From: Diphasiastrum complanatum | Lineage: Eukaryota > Streptophyta > Lycopodiopsida > Lycopodiales > Lycopodiaceae | Length of the DNA: 64,000 nucleotides | Reading direction: 5' to 3' | NCBI GenBank assembly: GCA_029204225.1 | Contig: CM055104.1 | Span: 55,740,538-55,804,537 of the forward strand | Shown here: one piece after another, positions 9,251 to 20,085 of the stretch | How the letters are laid out: each line of letters starts with the position of its first letter | Position numbering within the stretch: the first letter of the stretch is position 1 | The notes under the pieces: generated by a model | Seen by the model: the letters and a program-made list of their open reading frames with translations, nothing else | Told to the model about the DNA's origin: nothing | Databases searched by the model: none | Position numbers and translations under genes: made by a program

Positions 9251-10540
9251 AACCATTACTCCTTTCCTTGCACAAGGATCATCCTTCTTTCTCATTTCCA
9301 AGGGAATATGGACAAAGCATATGCATCCAAATACTCTAAGGTGTTCAACCTTAGGTTTCTTCAAATAAAGTGCTTCATATGGTGACTTTCCTCCAAGTGC
9401 TACATGAGGGATTCGATTGCAAAGATAGTTTGAACAATTGATGGCGTCACCCCAAAAGTCTTTTGGCAAGAATGCCTCAATTCTAATGGTTTTGGCACAT
9501 TCACACAGTGTTCTATTCTTTCTTTCAGCCATCCCATTTTGAAATGGTGTATATGCACAAGAAAACTCCCTTTTAATGCCTTCAATCTCACAATAATCAT
9601 GAAATTTATTGGAAGTGTACTCACCACCTCCATCACTTCTAAGAATCTTGATTTTGTTTGAAAATTGCTTTTCAACTAGAGCTTTGAACTTTAGGAAATA
9701 GTCAAACACCATAGACTTTGAAGCTAGAAGATATACCCAAGTAAATCTAGTGAAATCATCAATGAAAGCTACAAAGCAAGTAGCACCACCCTTGCTCTTT
9801 GAAGATGAGAAGTGCACATCCGAATGTATGAGCTCCAATGGATGTGTAGTCTTGATAGATGACTTTGAAAAAGGCTTCTTATGAGACTTAGATATGGCAC
9901 AAGCCTCACATGGCTTGAAATTCTTGGAGATAAGATTAGGCAAGCCAAAAGCTTTGGCTTTCTTGACCATGGACACCATAGAATTATAGTTAGGATGTCC
10001 CAACCTTCTATGCCATAGTTCCTCCAAAGACATATGAGTAGCAAAAGCACTATCACAAGAGTTAGCATACTCTTTGGGATCAAGCTTGTAGATTCCACCA
10101 TATCTAGACCCAAATGCAAGGATCTCATCATGCTTCTTGATTGTACATGTATCAACATTGAAATTCACATCTAGTCCACTATCAAACAATTGCCAAACAC
10201 TAATAAGATTTTTTGTTAACTTGGGAACAAAAAGTACATTAGACAGAGAAAGAACTTTTGATGAAAAAAGCTTTAATGGAATGGTCCCTATGCCTTCAAT
10301 AGCACACTCATGATCATTTGCTGTGTAGATGGACTTCTTGGCTCCTTCATAAGGTGACATGGATGAAAAAGAATACTTGGAAGTACACATATGTGAGGAA
10401 GCTCCACTGTCGATATACCACGAACCATCCTTCTTGAAAGGTGATGAAGAGAAACTCGAGACCATAAGAGATCCCTCTCCATCACTTGCATGAGCATCTT
10501 CCTTCTCTTCATTAGAAATGTTGGCTTGCTTGAATTGACT
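9205..10540 (-). pseudogene. Copia-A protease and integrase
   Basis: In order: protease with GSWYIDSGASSHMC (catalytic D-S-G); a gag-pre-integrase zinc region with LWHRRLGHPNY and CEACAISKSHKKPF; the integrase core with Asp in LIHSDVHFSS, Asp in RSDGGGEYTS and Glu in NGMAERKNRTL, so the D-D-E triad is present; then the C-terminal region ending [13 protein letters not shown]. Integrase joins the cDNA to host DNA. The frame is open from about 10540 to 9200, the longest intact piece of Copia-A. It is cut off from gag by a stop in the zinc knuckle and from RT by a 2-bp deletion. Confidence 0.92.
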
Positions 10541-11365
10541 CTTCTTCTTGAATCAATTGGTGGCATAATGCCCCTTCTTGCCACAAAGGAAACACTTGAT
10601 GTTTTTCTTCTTCTTCTTGGATGTGGAAGCTTGAGAGGACTCATCCTCTTCTCCTTTCTCCTTGGAAATAAGATTGTTCTTGTTTGAAGAGAATTGGTGT
10701 TGATTCTTACTTCTTGTCTTGTGCTTGTCTTTGGTAAAGAGAGCTTTACCATCAATGTTGAGAGACAGTCTCTCCATTTTCAAGAGTTTATACTCTTGTC
10801 TTGATTCTTCAGAAATGAGCACACTTTGGAGTGTTTACAAACTTGGTAGCTCCTCCTTAATGGCATAACTCTAAACAGAGTTGTCATATTCGTCCTTTAA
10901 CCCATTAAGTATGACTTGAACAAGTTCATTTTGGTTGATGGAGTCTCCTATGCATGACAATTCTCTATGGAGGTCTTTAACTCTCATTACATCAGCTGAA
11001 GCACATTCATCACTTCTCTGTATACTTTGAAAAATTTGGTTTCTTAGTGTTAGAAGTCTAGAAGTATTCTTTGCCTCATAGATAGACTTGAGAGTATCCC
11101 AAGCATCTTTTGCATTAGTATAAGCACCAATTTCTCTTAAGATGTCATTTGAGACATTCATCTTAATATAATGCAGAGCCATTCTAGCTCTCTTTTTGTA
11201 CTTTGGAATATCTTGAGGAATTTGTCGTTCTTCTTCAATGCCAAGTACAATATCCATCACATCTTGTAGTATTAAGACAGATTCCTTTCTAACCTTCCAA
11301 ATTGAGTAATTGGAGGTTGACAATCTTTCACTTGCTTCTAATAGAAAGTCACCCATTGAAGTCAT
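10541..11365 (-). pseudogene. Copia-A gag with zinc knuckle
   Basis: The minus-strand ATG at 11365 opens MTSMGDFLLEASERLS, SNYSIWKVRKESVLILQDVM and KRARMALHYIKMNV, a copia gag (UBN2/DUF4219-like) domain. The nucleocapsid knuckle is CFLCGKKGHYATN followed by TGA where the last Cys (TGC in Copia-B) should be. The CX2CX4HX4C motif is destroyed by a single base at about 10553. Two more stops lie near 10850-10873 (after EYDNSV, and after EELPSL). Gag would package element RNA in the cytoplasm. Confidence 0.9.
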
Positions 11366-12109
11366 AAAGAATGATGAAAATAAAAAAAGATGGATGAAAG
11401 AACTGCTTATCTTCTCACTATAGGAACCAATCAAGGGTACAAAACCAAATCCTATGTAAGCTAAGCAAAAAACTGTGAGATAGATGTCACTAGCTTGACA
11501 ATCTCTCTAAAACAAGATTTGAATCATCAAAAAAGATGAAGTATGGCAAAAGTTATGGTATTCTGAATTTCACACATGTGAAATACTCCAAAAAAAGTCA
11601 AATTGACTCAAATACAATCTATTTGTATGAAACAATTTGCCTAGAACCTATAAAGTTTGTCTAAATCACATATAGATGAGATTGGTCAACTTCTAGATGA
11701 TTTTTGTGGTCATTCAAGCAATAAATGACATGTACACATGATTTGCCATAGGTCTAGGCGCCCTACCTACGACTCTTCAAAATCTTATAACTTCTGATTG
11801 GTTTATCCAACTGTCATGATTGAAATTGCATCAGATTTTACACATTTCTAGCTTTCTAGTGGGCTAATTTGCTTGAAATTTGGATCTGAGGTGAGAGAGA
11901 ACCACAAATATGAAAATGGGCGGATTTCACACATGCCAGCACCTGAAATTCCGTACAGTACCTGATCTAGCCCATTCAATGTGGTTTGGAGCTCAGAATC
12001 ACAAGAAAACTGCAAACTAGCTAGAAAGTAGAATCTAGACAATTCCTAGCTTGAAATCTGATCAGATCTGCAAACTTTTTTATTAGATGTGCTTGTAAAA
12101 CTTAGGTAG
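11366..12109 (-). other. Copia-A untranslated leader
   Basis: This stretch of about 740 bp between PBS and gag aligns along its length with the Copia-B leader (24507-25240). It carries a CACACATGTG palindrome at 11571-11580. No coding potential is seen. Confidence 0.75.
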
Positions 12110-12121
12110 GCTCTGATACCA
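12110..12121 (-). other. Primer-binding site of Copia-A
   Basis: GCTCTGATACCA (minus strand TGGTATCAGAGC) is complementary to initiator tRNA-Met and touches the LTR end at 12122. Confidence 0.92.
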
Positions 12122-12600
12122 TGCTGAATTCACACGTGTGGGATGCCCTACACATGTATTTTTGATCTCTTAAGCCCAATAACACCATAAAGATCAGACT
12201 AGCATTTGTTGTCAATAGGAAGGCTGATCATACAAGCAATATTATTGTGTTACAAGCAAGATCTGTCAACAAAACATAAGACTAAGCATCATAAATGTCT
12301 CTACTAAGCTAGAGAGAGAAAATAGCAAGTACAAAACTCGTGGAGAGAGAGAGGGCACAAAGAGCTTGTCTCCAAATTTGCATTACACACAAATTTCATC
12401 ATTTTCTTAATGAGAGTACATCACATATATATAGATCCATGGACTCTTCTCCTACTTTGAGTTGAATTGGAGTTGTGGATCCACCTCTCAAGCTATCTAG
12501 ACTTATCCAAGCCACCTCACTATGTCTAATTGTGCCACCTAGTCTTTTCATGCATTAAATGTGGCATGTAAAGTACAAATGGCAATTTCTATGATAGCTC
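12122..12600 (-). mobile_element. 5' LTR of Copia-A
   Basis: The inner end is TGCTGAATTCACACGTGTGG. The sequence matches the Copia-B LTR (24257-24494 reversed) through the GAGAGAGAGGGCACAAA block, then continues with a TATATATA box at 12425-12433 on the minus strand. The outer end, before the gypsy gag that starts near 12617, could not be placed exactly, so 12600 is an estimate. Confidence 0.7.
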
Positions 12601-12616
12601 GAGTTTCTACTTCTAC

Positions 12617-13890
12617 CTACCTTGAATATTTTATTCTAAGATGGGTCTTTACTAAGCCAAAAGAGCTCAATTCATCTTTGGCATTTTTAGGACTCCTACT
12701 CACAACATTAGATAGATTTTTCAATATTTTAACAATGCGCTGCTGATTCATTGGTGCTCCATAGTGATGTGCCGCATTCAGTGCCCCCTGATGATATGGA
12801 TAAGAGGTCTGGCAATGATTCCTCTTTTTTTGTATGATCTTGGGGTTGAATGGACAAAACGTCGTTTCGTGCGATGAAGCATTGCATAGGTGGTAGTACC
12901 GTTGTGTCAGCTTGAGGTTCTGCTTCAACATTGGACACTCATTTGCTGTATAGTTTTGGGTGCAAACAAGACAACATACATTCTCTTATTGGGGATATTG
13001 CAGCTGGTTCTGTTCTAGTGGATTTGGAGTTGGTGCTGCAGCTCCCTACAAGGCCTTCAGTTTCCGATCAAACTGCGCCTTTACTTGTTCCATCTGCTGC
13101 TTGTGTAACTTTGTCATTTGCTCCATTAGCAGATCTGTTGATATATTGGATGCGTTGGATTATGGGTGGTCGGATATGATTCATCGTCTGAACTCTCATC
13201 TTCTTCCCTAATGGCATCTTCCATTGCTTCCTACAATGTAGCGTACTGCTCCTCTCTTTTAAGTTCTCTTATGATACTTCGTGGTAGCCCCGCAAGGAAC
13301 CATATAATGACCGCATGATCGGGAGTCAGGGCTACATTGCATTTGGATCTTAAGTGCTGGGCCCGTTCTATGTAATCCTTGACCCTTTCTTTTTTTCCCA
13401 TTTTTACCTTGTTTAGCAGGAGAAACAGATCTTCTAGAAACTTCCTTGGATTAAAGAGCATGATGAGAGCCGCTTTAACCCCTTTCCAAGTGTTTTTCTC
13501 TTCTTTTGATAGGTTTAAGAACCAATCTTGTGCTACAACTACTAGAGACATGGGGAACAACATCAGTTTCTTTGTCGGTGTCCGTTCGTCATAAATTTCG
13601 CATGCTTGCTCATAGATCTGGAGGAATCTGATAGGATCTGATGACCCATCATATTTAGGTATTTCCATGTGAGGTGCCCTTTGAACTATTTGTAAGGGTG
13701 CGCCAAGTACAGGTTGACCCATAGGATCCATTGGTGTTGGTTTCGGTTTTGCCTCAATTTGTGCAGCTGCAACTCTAGAAAGATTTGGTGCTTGATTCAC
13801 TATTCTTCTGGCTACTGATAGTCTGGATCTTAGATTCATTCGGCAGTAGAGTCCAAGGATGTTAGATCTTGCTGGTTCATTAGAATTCAA
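12617..13890 (-). pseudogene. Ty3/gypsy gag, capsid to zinc knuckle
   Basis: The minus-strand frame 13890-13231 carries APHMEIPKYDGSSDPIRFLQ, LMLFPMSLVVVAQDWFLNL, WKGVKAALIMLF, VKDYIERAQHLRSKC and IIWFLAGLPRSIIREL, the plant gypsy gag (Retrotransposon_gag) pattern also seen at 17447-18106 and 57525-58442. The frame then breaks near 13231. The downstream part ends with YHLCNASSHETTFC, a CX2CX4HX4C knuckle whose first Cys is Tyr. Protease and RT are missing; Copia-A's LTR begins about where they should follow. No PBS or LTR is seen upstream. Confidence 0.85.
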
Positions 13891-14107
13891 TTTGGATCTT
13901 AAGGGATCTGATCAGTTTGCTTAAATTTTATAACGGGCTTCAAAATTGAAAAATGTCCATATTTTGTAGCCATTTTTTGAAAGTCTTTATACGTGCGCAT
14001 ATGATATTTTAAAAGGACATAAAAAAATAGAGTTTATAAAAAAAATACTAACCAATAGCCCAAATGTTTCTCCTAAGCTCGCAAACTTTCTCACTCAACT
14101 CACAACA

Positions 14108-14205
14108 ATGTTTCTTGCTACTCTTTTTGGATGGGATCTATGGCAATTGGACATTACAAATGCATTTTTGAATGGTGATATGCCCATGAGTCTTTGCCTT
14201 TTGAA
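14108..14205 (+). pseudogene. Short copia RT fragment
   Basis: About 25 codons read MFLATLFGWDLWQLDITNAF then LNGD, matching the copia RT segment of Copia-F (ATLYGWDLWQLDISNAFLNG). The match stops just after and nothing recognisable flanks it. Neighbouring bases 13891-14107 and 14206-14502 are AT-rich with no feature seen. Confidence 0.75.
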
Positions 14206-14502
14206 GAAACTCAAAATAATATAGTAAGTGTCACTTGCAAGCCTTGTTTCAAAATCTAATTTTCAAATTAGAAAGGTGAAATAGTATAATGTCCAACCTC
14301 ATACGAAACCATAAGTCTTAGAAGACCTTTGTAAATTTTTCATGAAAGCTCTTCTAAATGGTTCTAGCCAACTACTTATGATTTGAAAAGCAAAAGAGAA
14401 AGTAACATATGAAGTCTTATATCATCAAAAACATTCAAGAAAAAATATCATCAAAAAATGACACTCTTCATTTAGAAAGGAAGTTATAACTGTTAAATTC
14501 CA

Positions 14503-15130
14503 GGCAATGGATGACGCTCGTCATTAGAAGACCTTGAATCTAAACTCCTTTCCCATGCCTCCGACTTACTCGCCCCCCTCACTATAGCCACCCTTCTTAA
14601 CTCTACAGTTGTCTCTAATTTTCCATCCTCCTGGTGCACTAACATTATCCACCCCATCCAGAAGAATGGTGACCCCATGATTCCGAGTAACTACCGCACC
14701 ATCATGATTGGGCATGTCCTGGCGAAATTATATGGTACTATACTGCAGTCTGTTGTGAGCTCAGAGGCGGAGACTAGGAGACTACATGCCATGGGTCAGG
14801 TTGGTTTCCGAGCACATTATTCTACGGCAGATCACATCTTCACATTGCGAGTCTTGATTGAGGAGGCTAAGCACAGGAGAGAGAGGGTTTACTATTGTTT
14901 TGTGGACTTCAGGAAAGCCTTTGATTCTGTTCCTCGCTCATTGCTCATCTAGAGACTCCGAGACCTCGGCTTCTCCACCGACATTGTTCTTGCTGTGATG
15001 GCACTTTATGAGCGTGTCCTTGGTTGTTTCCGGCATAGCAGTGGCATATCTGAGCACATCTGGAGCACTATTGGGGTGAAGCAGGGTTGTTCCCTCTCAC
15101 CATTCCTCTTTGGCTTGTATATTGATGAGT
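14503..15130 (+). pseudogene. LINE (non-LTR retrotransposon) reverse transcriptase fragment
   Basis: The translation reads FPSSWCTNIIHPIQKNGDP, NYRTIMIGHVLAKLYGTIL, QVGFRAHYSTADHIFTLR, YYCFVDFRKAFDSVPRSLL, LRDLGFSTDIVLAVMALYER and GVKQGCSLSPFLFGLYIDEL. These are non-LTR RT blocks 0-4, including the first catalytic Asp (FVDFRKAFD) but stopping before the FADD box. In-frame stops include TAG at 14950-14952 (LLI-stop-RLRDLG) and a TGA near 14514. The sequence ends exactly where a copia LTR starts at about 15131, so that insertion or a later deletion removed the rest. Confidence 0.88.
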
Positions 15131-15656
15131 TGTATACTTAATGAAAGAGATGCAAACTCAATAAGAACTTGATCAAACATCAAATATATGATAAAATGAA
15201 GTTGATGTCCGTACAATAACAATACCCTACTATATTTTCCATGTGTGGATCCAAAAACAGCAAAATATGAACATTCTACACACAATATTGCAAGCTATCA
15301 TCAAGATAGTGCCCCAATGGATAGATGAACCCAAGAGAACTCATGTATATCTCTTCCCATGAGTTTACATCCTTTTATAGCAGGTCCATGCCTCATTAAT
15401 GAATCTTTGGTTTCCCTCCATAACAAAAACCCTATCAACAATATGACTAGATTCAATGCATCTAATATTCAAATTTGAATGTGTCCAAACTCAACCTCCT
15501 AAATTTCCCACACTTTCCAAAGTGGTAATTCAAATGAACTCTGACTAAAATAACTTTCATAAAGTTTATCTCTAAGTCTAAAATGCATATTGACCTAAAA
15601 TTGACAATTAACCAAAATATGACTAAACTTGACTATACTAGTTGAGATTTCTCACA
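15131..15656 (-). mobile_element. Copia-type 3' LTR (related to Copia-F)
   Basis: On the minus strand this starts TGTGAGAAATCTCAACTAG at 15656 and ends near ...TATACA at 15131 (about 526 bp). A TATAAAAG box lies about 280 bp in (15372-15379), the same spacing as in Copia-F. A polypurine tract GAAGAGGGAG and the end of pol lie immediately upstream. It interrupts the LINE at 15130. Confidence 0.78.
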
Positions 15657-15770
15657 CTCCCTCTTCAACTAGTTTTGGCTTAGTTTTAACCATACTACTT
15701 TGATCCAACTTTAAAATGAGCTCCATCCTAAGTATAGATCTTCTTTCTAGTGTTCTAAAGTAGTTTCCAT
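15657..15770 (-). pseudogene. Polypurine tract and last codons of a copia pol
   Basis: The polypurine tract is 15657-15666. The minus-strand frame upstream ends ...KLDQSSMVKTKPKLVEEGV-stop, where Copia-F ends SKSMLKLVEEGV. Only about 35 codons remain before unrelated sequence, so the body of this element is deleted. Confidence 0.7.
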
Positions 15771-15799
15771 AATTGAAATAGAGAATAGTGTCCACTTTG

Positions 15800-16596
15800 T
15801 GTTAGCATATGTGCTAACACAGAGAAAAAATAAAAAGAGAGAAATAAAACTCCGTGGCATGTGTTTTGTAAGTCCACGTATGAGTGTTTGTTAATAAACT
15901 TCCGCCATGGCATTTGTTTTGTAAGCCCATGAGTAGAAGCTTAAATAATAATAAAATAGCTTAAACTTAGATTTAGAACTTAGACTTAGGAAACTTAAGA
16001 TAAGAAATATTTTGTCTTAAGTTTTCCTAAGTTAAGAAACTTTGAAGTTCTAAATCCTAAGTTAGAAATTCTAGAAAGGCTAGACAGTGGATACTTATGA
16101 AAGACCCTCCTTGCCATAGAATGAGAGGTATTTGCCTTGTAAATAACACTTTGAGATTATGCTAATTGCTCTCTCTGAGATTATCATTCTATTTCTTTGT
16201 GTTCCCATTGGAAGGTGCATAGCTTGAGGGAAGGTGCTCGGGCCTCCTCTTGCCTCCTTTCATTGGTTCTTTTATTGTGACATGTTTTTATCGATTTATG
16301 CTTAGTTTAGCCACAATCTATCTTTTCAATCCCTTTGGGTGTTGATTTAGGATTTAGCTTAATCACTTTGCTAGTTGGGTAAGCCTTAGTAAGGTTTTGT
16401 TTTTGTCATCTTAGTTAATTTCATTTCCATTTCAAGCACTAGTTGGGTAAGCCTTCGTGCTTCCGTCATTGTTTTCTATTTTTGCATTTTCGTTTGAAGC
16501 TTGGTAGAAACTTAGAAAGTGGACGATCCACTCTATACTACACCACATCGTGAGTAGATCTAGCCAAACATTCACAAATTAGATTTACTTCCAACA
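15800..16596 (+). mobile_element. 5' LTR of a gypsy element (Gypsy-17k)
   Basis: This starts TGTTAGCATATGTGCTAACA, inside a perfect inverted repeat (10-bp arms, TGTGTTAGCA/TGCTAACACA, at 15798-15821), and ends ...CCAACA at 16596, two bases before a decayed PBS. It is about 797 bp, with the landmark GGTGCATAGCTTGAGGGAAG that also occurs in the Gypsy-G LTR (GGTGCATAGCTATGGGTAGG). A tract with repeated AACTTAG/CTTAAG sits at 15960-16070. Confidence 0.7.
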
Positions 16597-16597
16597 T

Positions 16598-16613
16598 TAG
16601 CACCGTTGCTGCT
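16598..16613 (+). other. Decayed gypsy primer-binding site
   Basis: TAGCACCGTTGCTGC compares with the intact TGGCGCCGTTGCCGA seen at 35595. The differences are mostly G-to-A or C-to-T at CpG or CpNpG positions, as expected from deamination of methylated cytosine. Confidence 0.6.
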
Positions 16614-17446
16614 TTTTAAGCATTTTTTTACCTAGCTTCTTTTCTTTTGTTTTTTTGTCTCCATGTTGTGTGTTTGCTTGTTTGTCTGTCTTCTATCTTC
16701 CAACCACAACATGAGTCTTCTCTCCAGGTCCTACATGAGCTGCGGAGCAACTTATCAAGCCGGGGGAAAGCAATAAAAGAGTCAACTTGGGCATTTTTCT
16801 TTGAAAAGAAGTGATCCAAGTGACTTTTTTCTGAACCAAACAGGTATATCAGAATTCGCCAGTCTGTCTACAGCCCTAACAAACACTGATCTTCTTTTTA
16901 TCACCTCCACGAATTCTGACTACGGTCAGATTATGAGAAAACAGCCTGATATACTGTCAAAATCCCTTATTTCTCACCCAAATCTTTGTCCTAGAATTCG
17001 CCAGCTTCACTGAGGCTAGATCTAACCAAGATCAGTCCTCCAGCAGCTCCGCGAATTCTATCTCGGAGATTTTGCCTGTTTTCTGTCAGAAAGTCATATT
17101 TTTTCCATATTTCCTATTTGTCAGTAAAACCTCTGTATTCCCATCTAGCCTAAGAAACCGTCCTCAGTGAGCACGAATTCTCTGTCCCATCCGTGAATTT
17201 TAACAGTACAATTTTTTTTCAAGAATATAAAAAAATCAATATTCAACACTCCTGTCAAAATTCACAAGTCCTACAGTTCAATTTGTCTGCCTCTCCACGA
17301 TTTCTCAGCTTGTTCGCGAATTCTATTACAGCCAAAAAGACCAATTTTTTGTCCTACACTCTCCATTCTACAAGCAAACTCTTTTCTTGCCAAGTACAAT
17401 ACTGACCTTATCTTCTGTATTGTTACTCTCCTCCACACTTTGCATT
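16614..17446 (+). repeat. Gypsy-17k leader with recurring GAATTC blocks
   Basis: No gene is seen in this leader of about 830 bp. GAATTC in similar contexts (CACGAATTCTGAC, AGAATTCGCCAG, GCGAATTCTAT) recurs at 16852, 16911, 16994, 17053, 17175 and 17318, suggesting a decayed tandem repeat. Confidence 0.5.
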
Positions 17447-18106
17447 ATGTCTTGTGACTATGCTGAATCTTCTAATCCGGCTCCTCCACGACTAGAACAC
17501 AGAATTCCACATATCGATGCACCAAAGTACGATGGGGAATCTAACCCAGTCCAATTTCTCCAAGACTTTGATAATGCATGCTGTTTTTATGGAAATACCT
17601 CAAAAACTGAAAAGCTTCACCTATTCCCCATGGTACTCTATGGAATAGCCAAGGAGTGGTATCCTAATCTCAAAGCTCATGATCTTGCTTCTTGGACCAC
17701 CCTCAAGGACACTCTCATCAAGCGTTTCAAACCATCCAAACTGACTCAGAGCCCATTCATCCAAATTACCCATATCAAGATGCGTCACGAAGAGTCTGTT
17801 CGAAACTACATTGAGTGTTTTAAATATCTCAAAGTAGAATGTGTTGATGAAAATATCACTGAACGTATGGCCATAAAACTGTTCTTGGTTGGATTGCCTA
17901 AAAACATCCGCCGTGAACTTAAACTAGTTGACCTTTATGATCAACTTAAAGATGTGCTGACTAATGGTATCCGTGAGGAAGACAAAGGTTCCGACAATGA
18001 CTTTGACCATCGTGAAAAGAAATCTAAGAATCCCGACCATCCTATTCACCCGAAGTCTGACAATGTTGCTCAATCTTCTGAACTTCTGCATCAAATGGAA
18101 ACCTGA
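17447..18106 (+). pseudogene. Ty3/gypsy gag capsid (Gypsy-17k)
   Basis: The first ATG of the frame is 17447 and the frame is open for 219 codons to TGA at 18104-18106. It encodes HRIPHIDAPKYDGESNPVQF, LHLFPMVLYGIAKEWYPNL, IKRFKPSKL, VRNYIECFKYLKVEC and IKLFLVGLPKNIRRELKLVD, then an acidic tail. This is a complete gypsy gag capsid domain with no zinc knuckle or protease after it. It may be the intact N-terminal part of gag cut off by a stop. It lies 850 bp after its own PBS, in the correct orientation. Homologous capsid domains at 13231-13890 and 57525-58442 are clearly diverged, so these are different families. Confidence 0.85.
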
Positions 18107-18845
18107 CAAAAAGCTCAACATGAAGAAACATTTTGTTTCTAATACCAAAGCCTTGCTAGCTTTCAATTTTGAACCTTTGACAAAAGACGACACTACACGA
18201 CACGACACGCCACAAACGACCAAGAAGATCAACCAAGTACCATGGGATACAGATATCTGATCTGATATCATGACATCAACAAAAGCACTTTAGATCATGG
18301 CTAATATGTCACTCTTGTAATTTGTAATTAGTTGTAGATGTTTAATCGCTCTAATTTGAAGGTTACAAGACGCGACTATATACTTTCTGTTTTAATGCAT
18401 AATGTAGTGTAAGTCTGCTAGTAAGCAAGACAAGAATCAGAAGACGAAATATACAGAATACAAATCCGCTTGTGTGTGAGATAATTTTTGTAATAGGATT
18501 TGTAGATCCAAAGTCCGCTAGTAAGCGCGACTCAAATTCGTGAGAGAACTATATCTCTCACACGTCGACACACTGCGTGGATCTGCATGCAGTGCTTGAA
18601 GAATCAGAAACATCAATAGATGATTTTGTAGCTGTTGTGCACATTATTATTCTAAATGATTGTATGATCTTGAATGTTACTTCGTCTGCTGTTATTCATG
18701 TGACTATTGTTAAAAATTCACAATTCTAGCTTGACTAGTTTTGGTCATATGACTTGTAAATAGTTAGATGGTCATGATGTGGCTTGTCACACGTGCCAAA
18801 TAGCATAGGATTCCATTCATAAGGATGTTCTCAAGTAGACCTAAG
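18107..18845. other. No clear gene; possible integrase scrap at the right end
   Basis: Short repeated phrases occur (GTCTGCTAGTAAGCAAGAC near 18412 and GTCCGCTAGTAAGCGCGAC near 18512). Around 18770-18840 a broken plus-strand frame reads DVACHTCQIA-stop-DSIHKDVLK, resembling the C-x-x-C end of a retroviral-type integrase zinc finger. That call is weak. Confidence 0.3.
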
Positions 18846-19390
18846 TGTTAGAACCTTTGGAATGAGTCCAAATTATGCTTAGATACAAGGGAGAAAAAAT
18901 AGGAGCTATTTTTGGTAATTTTTGCATTGTTGAGGGATCTCCAAGATTCCAACCCTAATTTGGTAGGGATGAAAGATCCACCAAAATTAGCATTAGGGAT
19001 AGGTTTAGGACTACTCATACCTGCCCAAAATCGTGATGGATCATGTATATATAGGTGATGATATCTCACCAAAATCAATCAAGCAATTTCATGTTTTTTC
19101 TCTCATAATGGTGCAATTGCTCTCTATGTTCATAATTGTTTGAGTACTTGTGATTACTAATGATTATAGGATTGAATGTAGGTCTGGTGTACAGTACTCA
19201 GACTGTGGGAGGCCATACTTTCACACATGTGAAGCCTTCTTCAAGGATTTGGGCCATTTAGTGAGGTTCAAGCATAGATTTTTGATGGATTTTGATGGTT
19301 CAACTTGTGCTAATCTTATGAAATCATAATCTATTGTTTTCCTCATCATTTCAAGTGTTTTAGGATTCCTTATTTGCTGTAATTTTTACA
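18846..19390 (+). mobile_element. Copia-type LTR, solo or truncated
   Basis: This starts TGTTAGAACC and ends ...ATTTTTACA (about 545 bp). A TATATATA box lies at 19046-19053, and the palindrome CACACATGTG at 19222-19231 is in the same context (AGGCCATACTTTCACACATG) as in the copia LTR near 42560. No PBS follows and no polypurine tract precedes, so a solo LTR is likely. The flanking pentamers (CTAAG and TTGGG) do not form a target duplication. Confidence 0.55.
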
Positions 19391-19423
19391 TTGGGTGTTG
19401 ACGAGGAGGCAACATTGGCAGCA

Positions 19424-20085
19424 ATGTACGACCCATCCGAGTCTCATGCATTGTCCATTTCTTCCTTATCTGACGTGAATCCATATGACAAAACCAAGAC
19501 TCTCCTCGATTTGTCGGTGTATTACATGAATAGTGTCGCATACCTCTCTCTGAATGATGTTGGAGATGTTCTTGATCTGAGTGAGGATGAAATAGTATCA
19601 ATTTTGTCTAATTTCATCAAAGAATTCGGGGACTTCATAGATCTTGATAGTGATGATGATCTATGTGCTTCTATTGATTACAAAGACGGAGATGAGTGGC
19701 TGGATGAGACTGAAGCCCTACAGTCAATCATGTCTGAAAGCAGGGCATACCAGACAAATTTGCCCTATGAAGAGGAATTTCTGAGAATCCGGAACAAATA
19801 TGTGTCACAGTCTTCGAAAACTAATCCATCCACTGCTTCGACGACCATTGTTGCTGGTCATGATCTATATACTGCTGCACTTATTCAAGCTGATGAGCGT
19901 GATCTAGTAGGTAAATCTGGTTTCATCTGAATGAGATTTTTATTCAAATATAGTTATTTTGTTTTTCAAGATGTGACCTTTGCTCATATTTTACAGGCTA
20001 CTCTGGAGGTGGATGCCTTTGCAACAAGGTAGGGATATTTGAGGGAAGGCTAGGGATCATGACAAAGGGATTGATCCATGTCTAA
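19424..20085 (+). CDS. Unidentified two-exon reading frame next to an LTR
   Basis: Exon 1 (first ATG 19424; frame open from 19364) encodes an acidic protein with DPSESHALSISSLSD, LDLSEDEIVSILSNFIKEFG, DFIDLDSDDDLCASIDYKDG and STTIVAGHDLYTAALIQADE. Without splicing it stops at 19930. A canonical GT at 19911 and a strong pyrimidine-rich acceptor ending TTTTACAG at 19996 define an 86-bp intron. Splicing gives ...ERDLVGYSGGGCLCNKVG... with a stop at 20083-20085, about 190 codons in all. I recognise no domain. The 5' end may be missing, because the copia-type LTR ends at 19390. It could be a host gene fragment or an unusual element ORF. The splice model is inference. Confidence 0.4.

Noticed and set aside
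18770-18845. CHTCQ-containing remnant as a gypsy integrase gene
   Set aside because: Only about 25 codons with several stops. Kept as a weak note, not as a gene.
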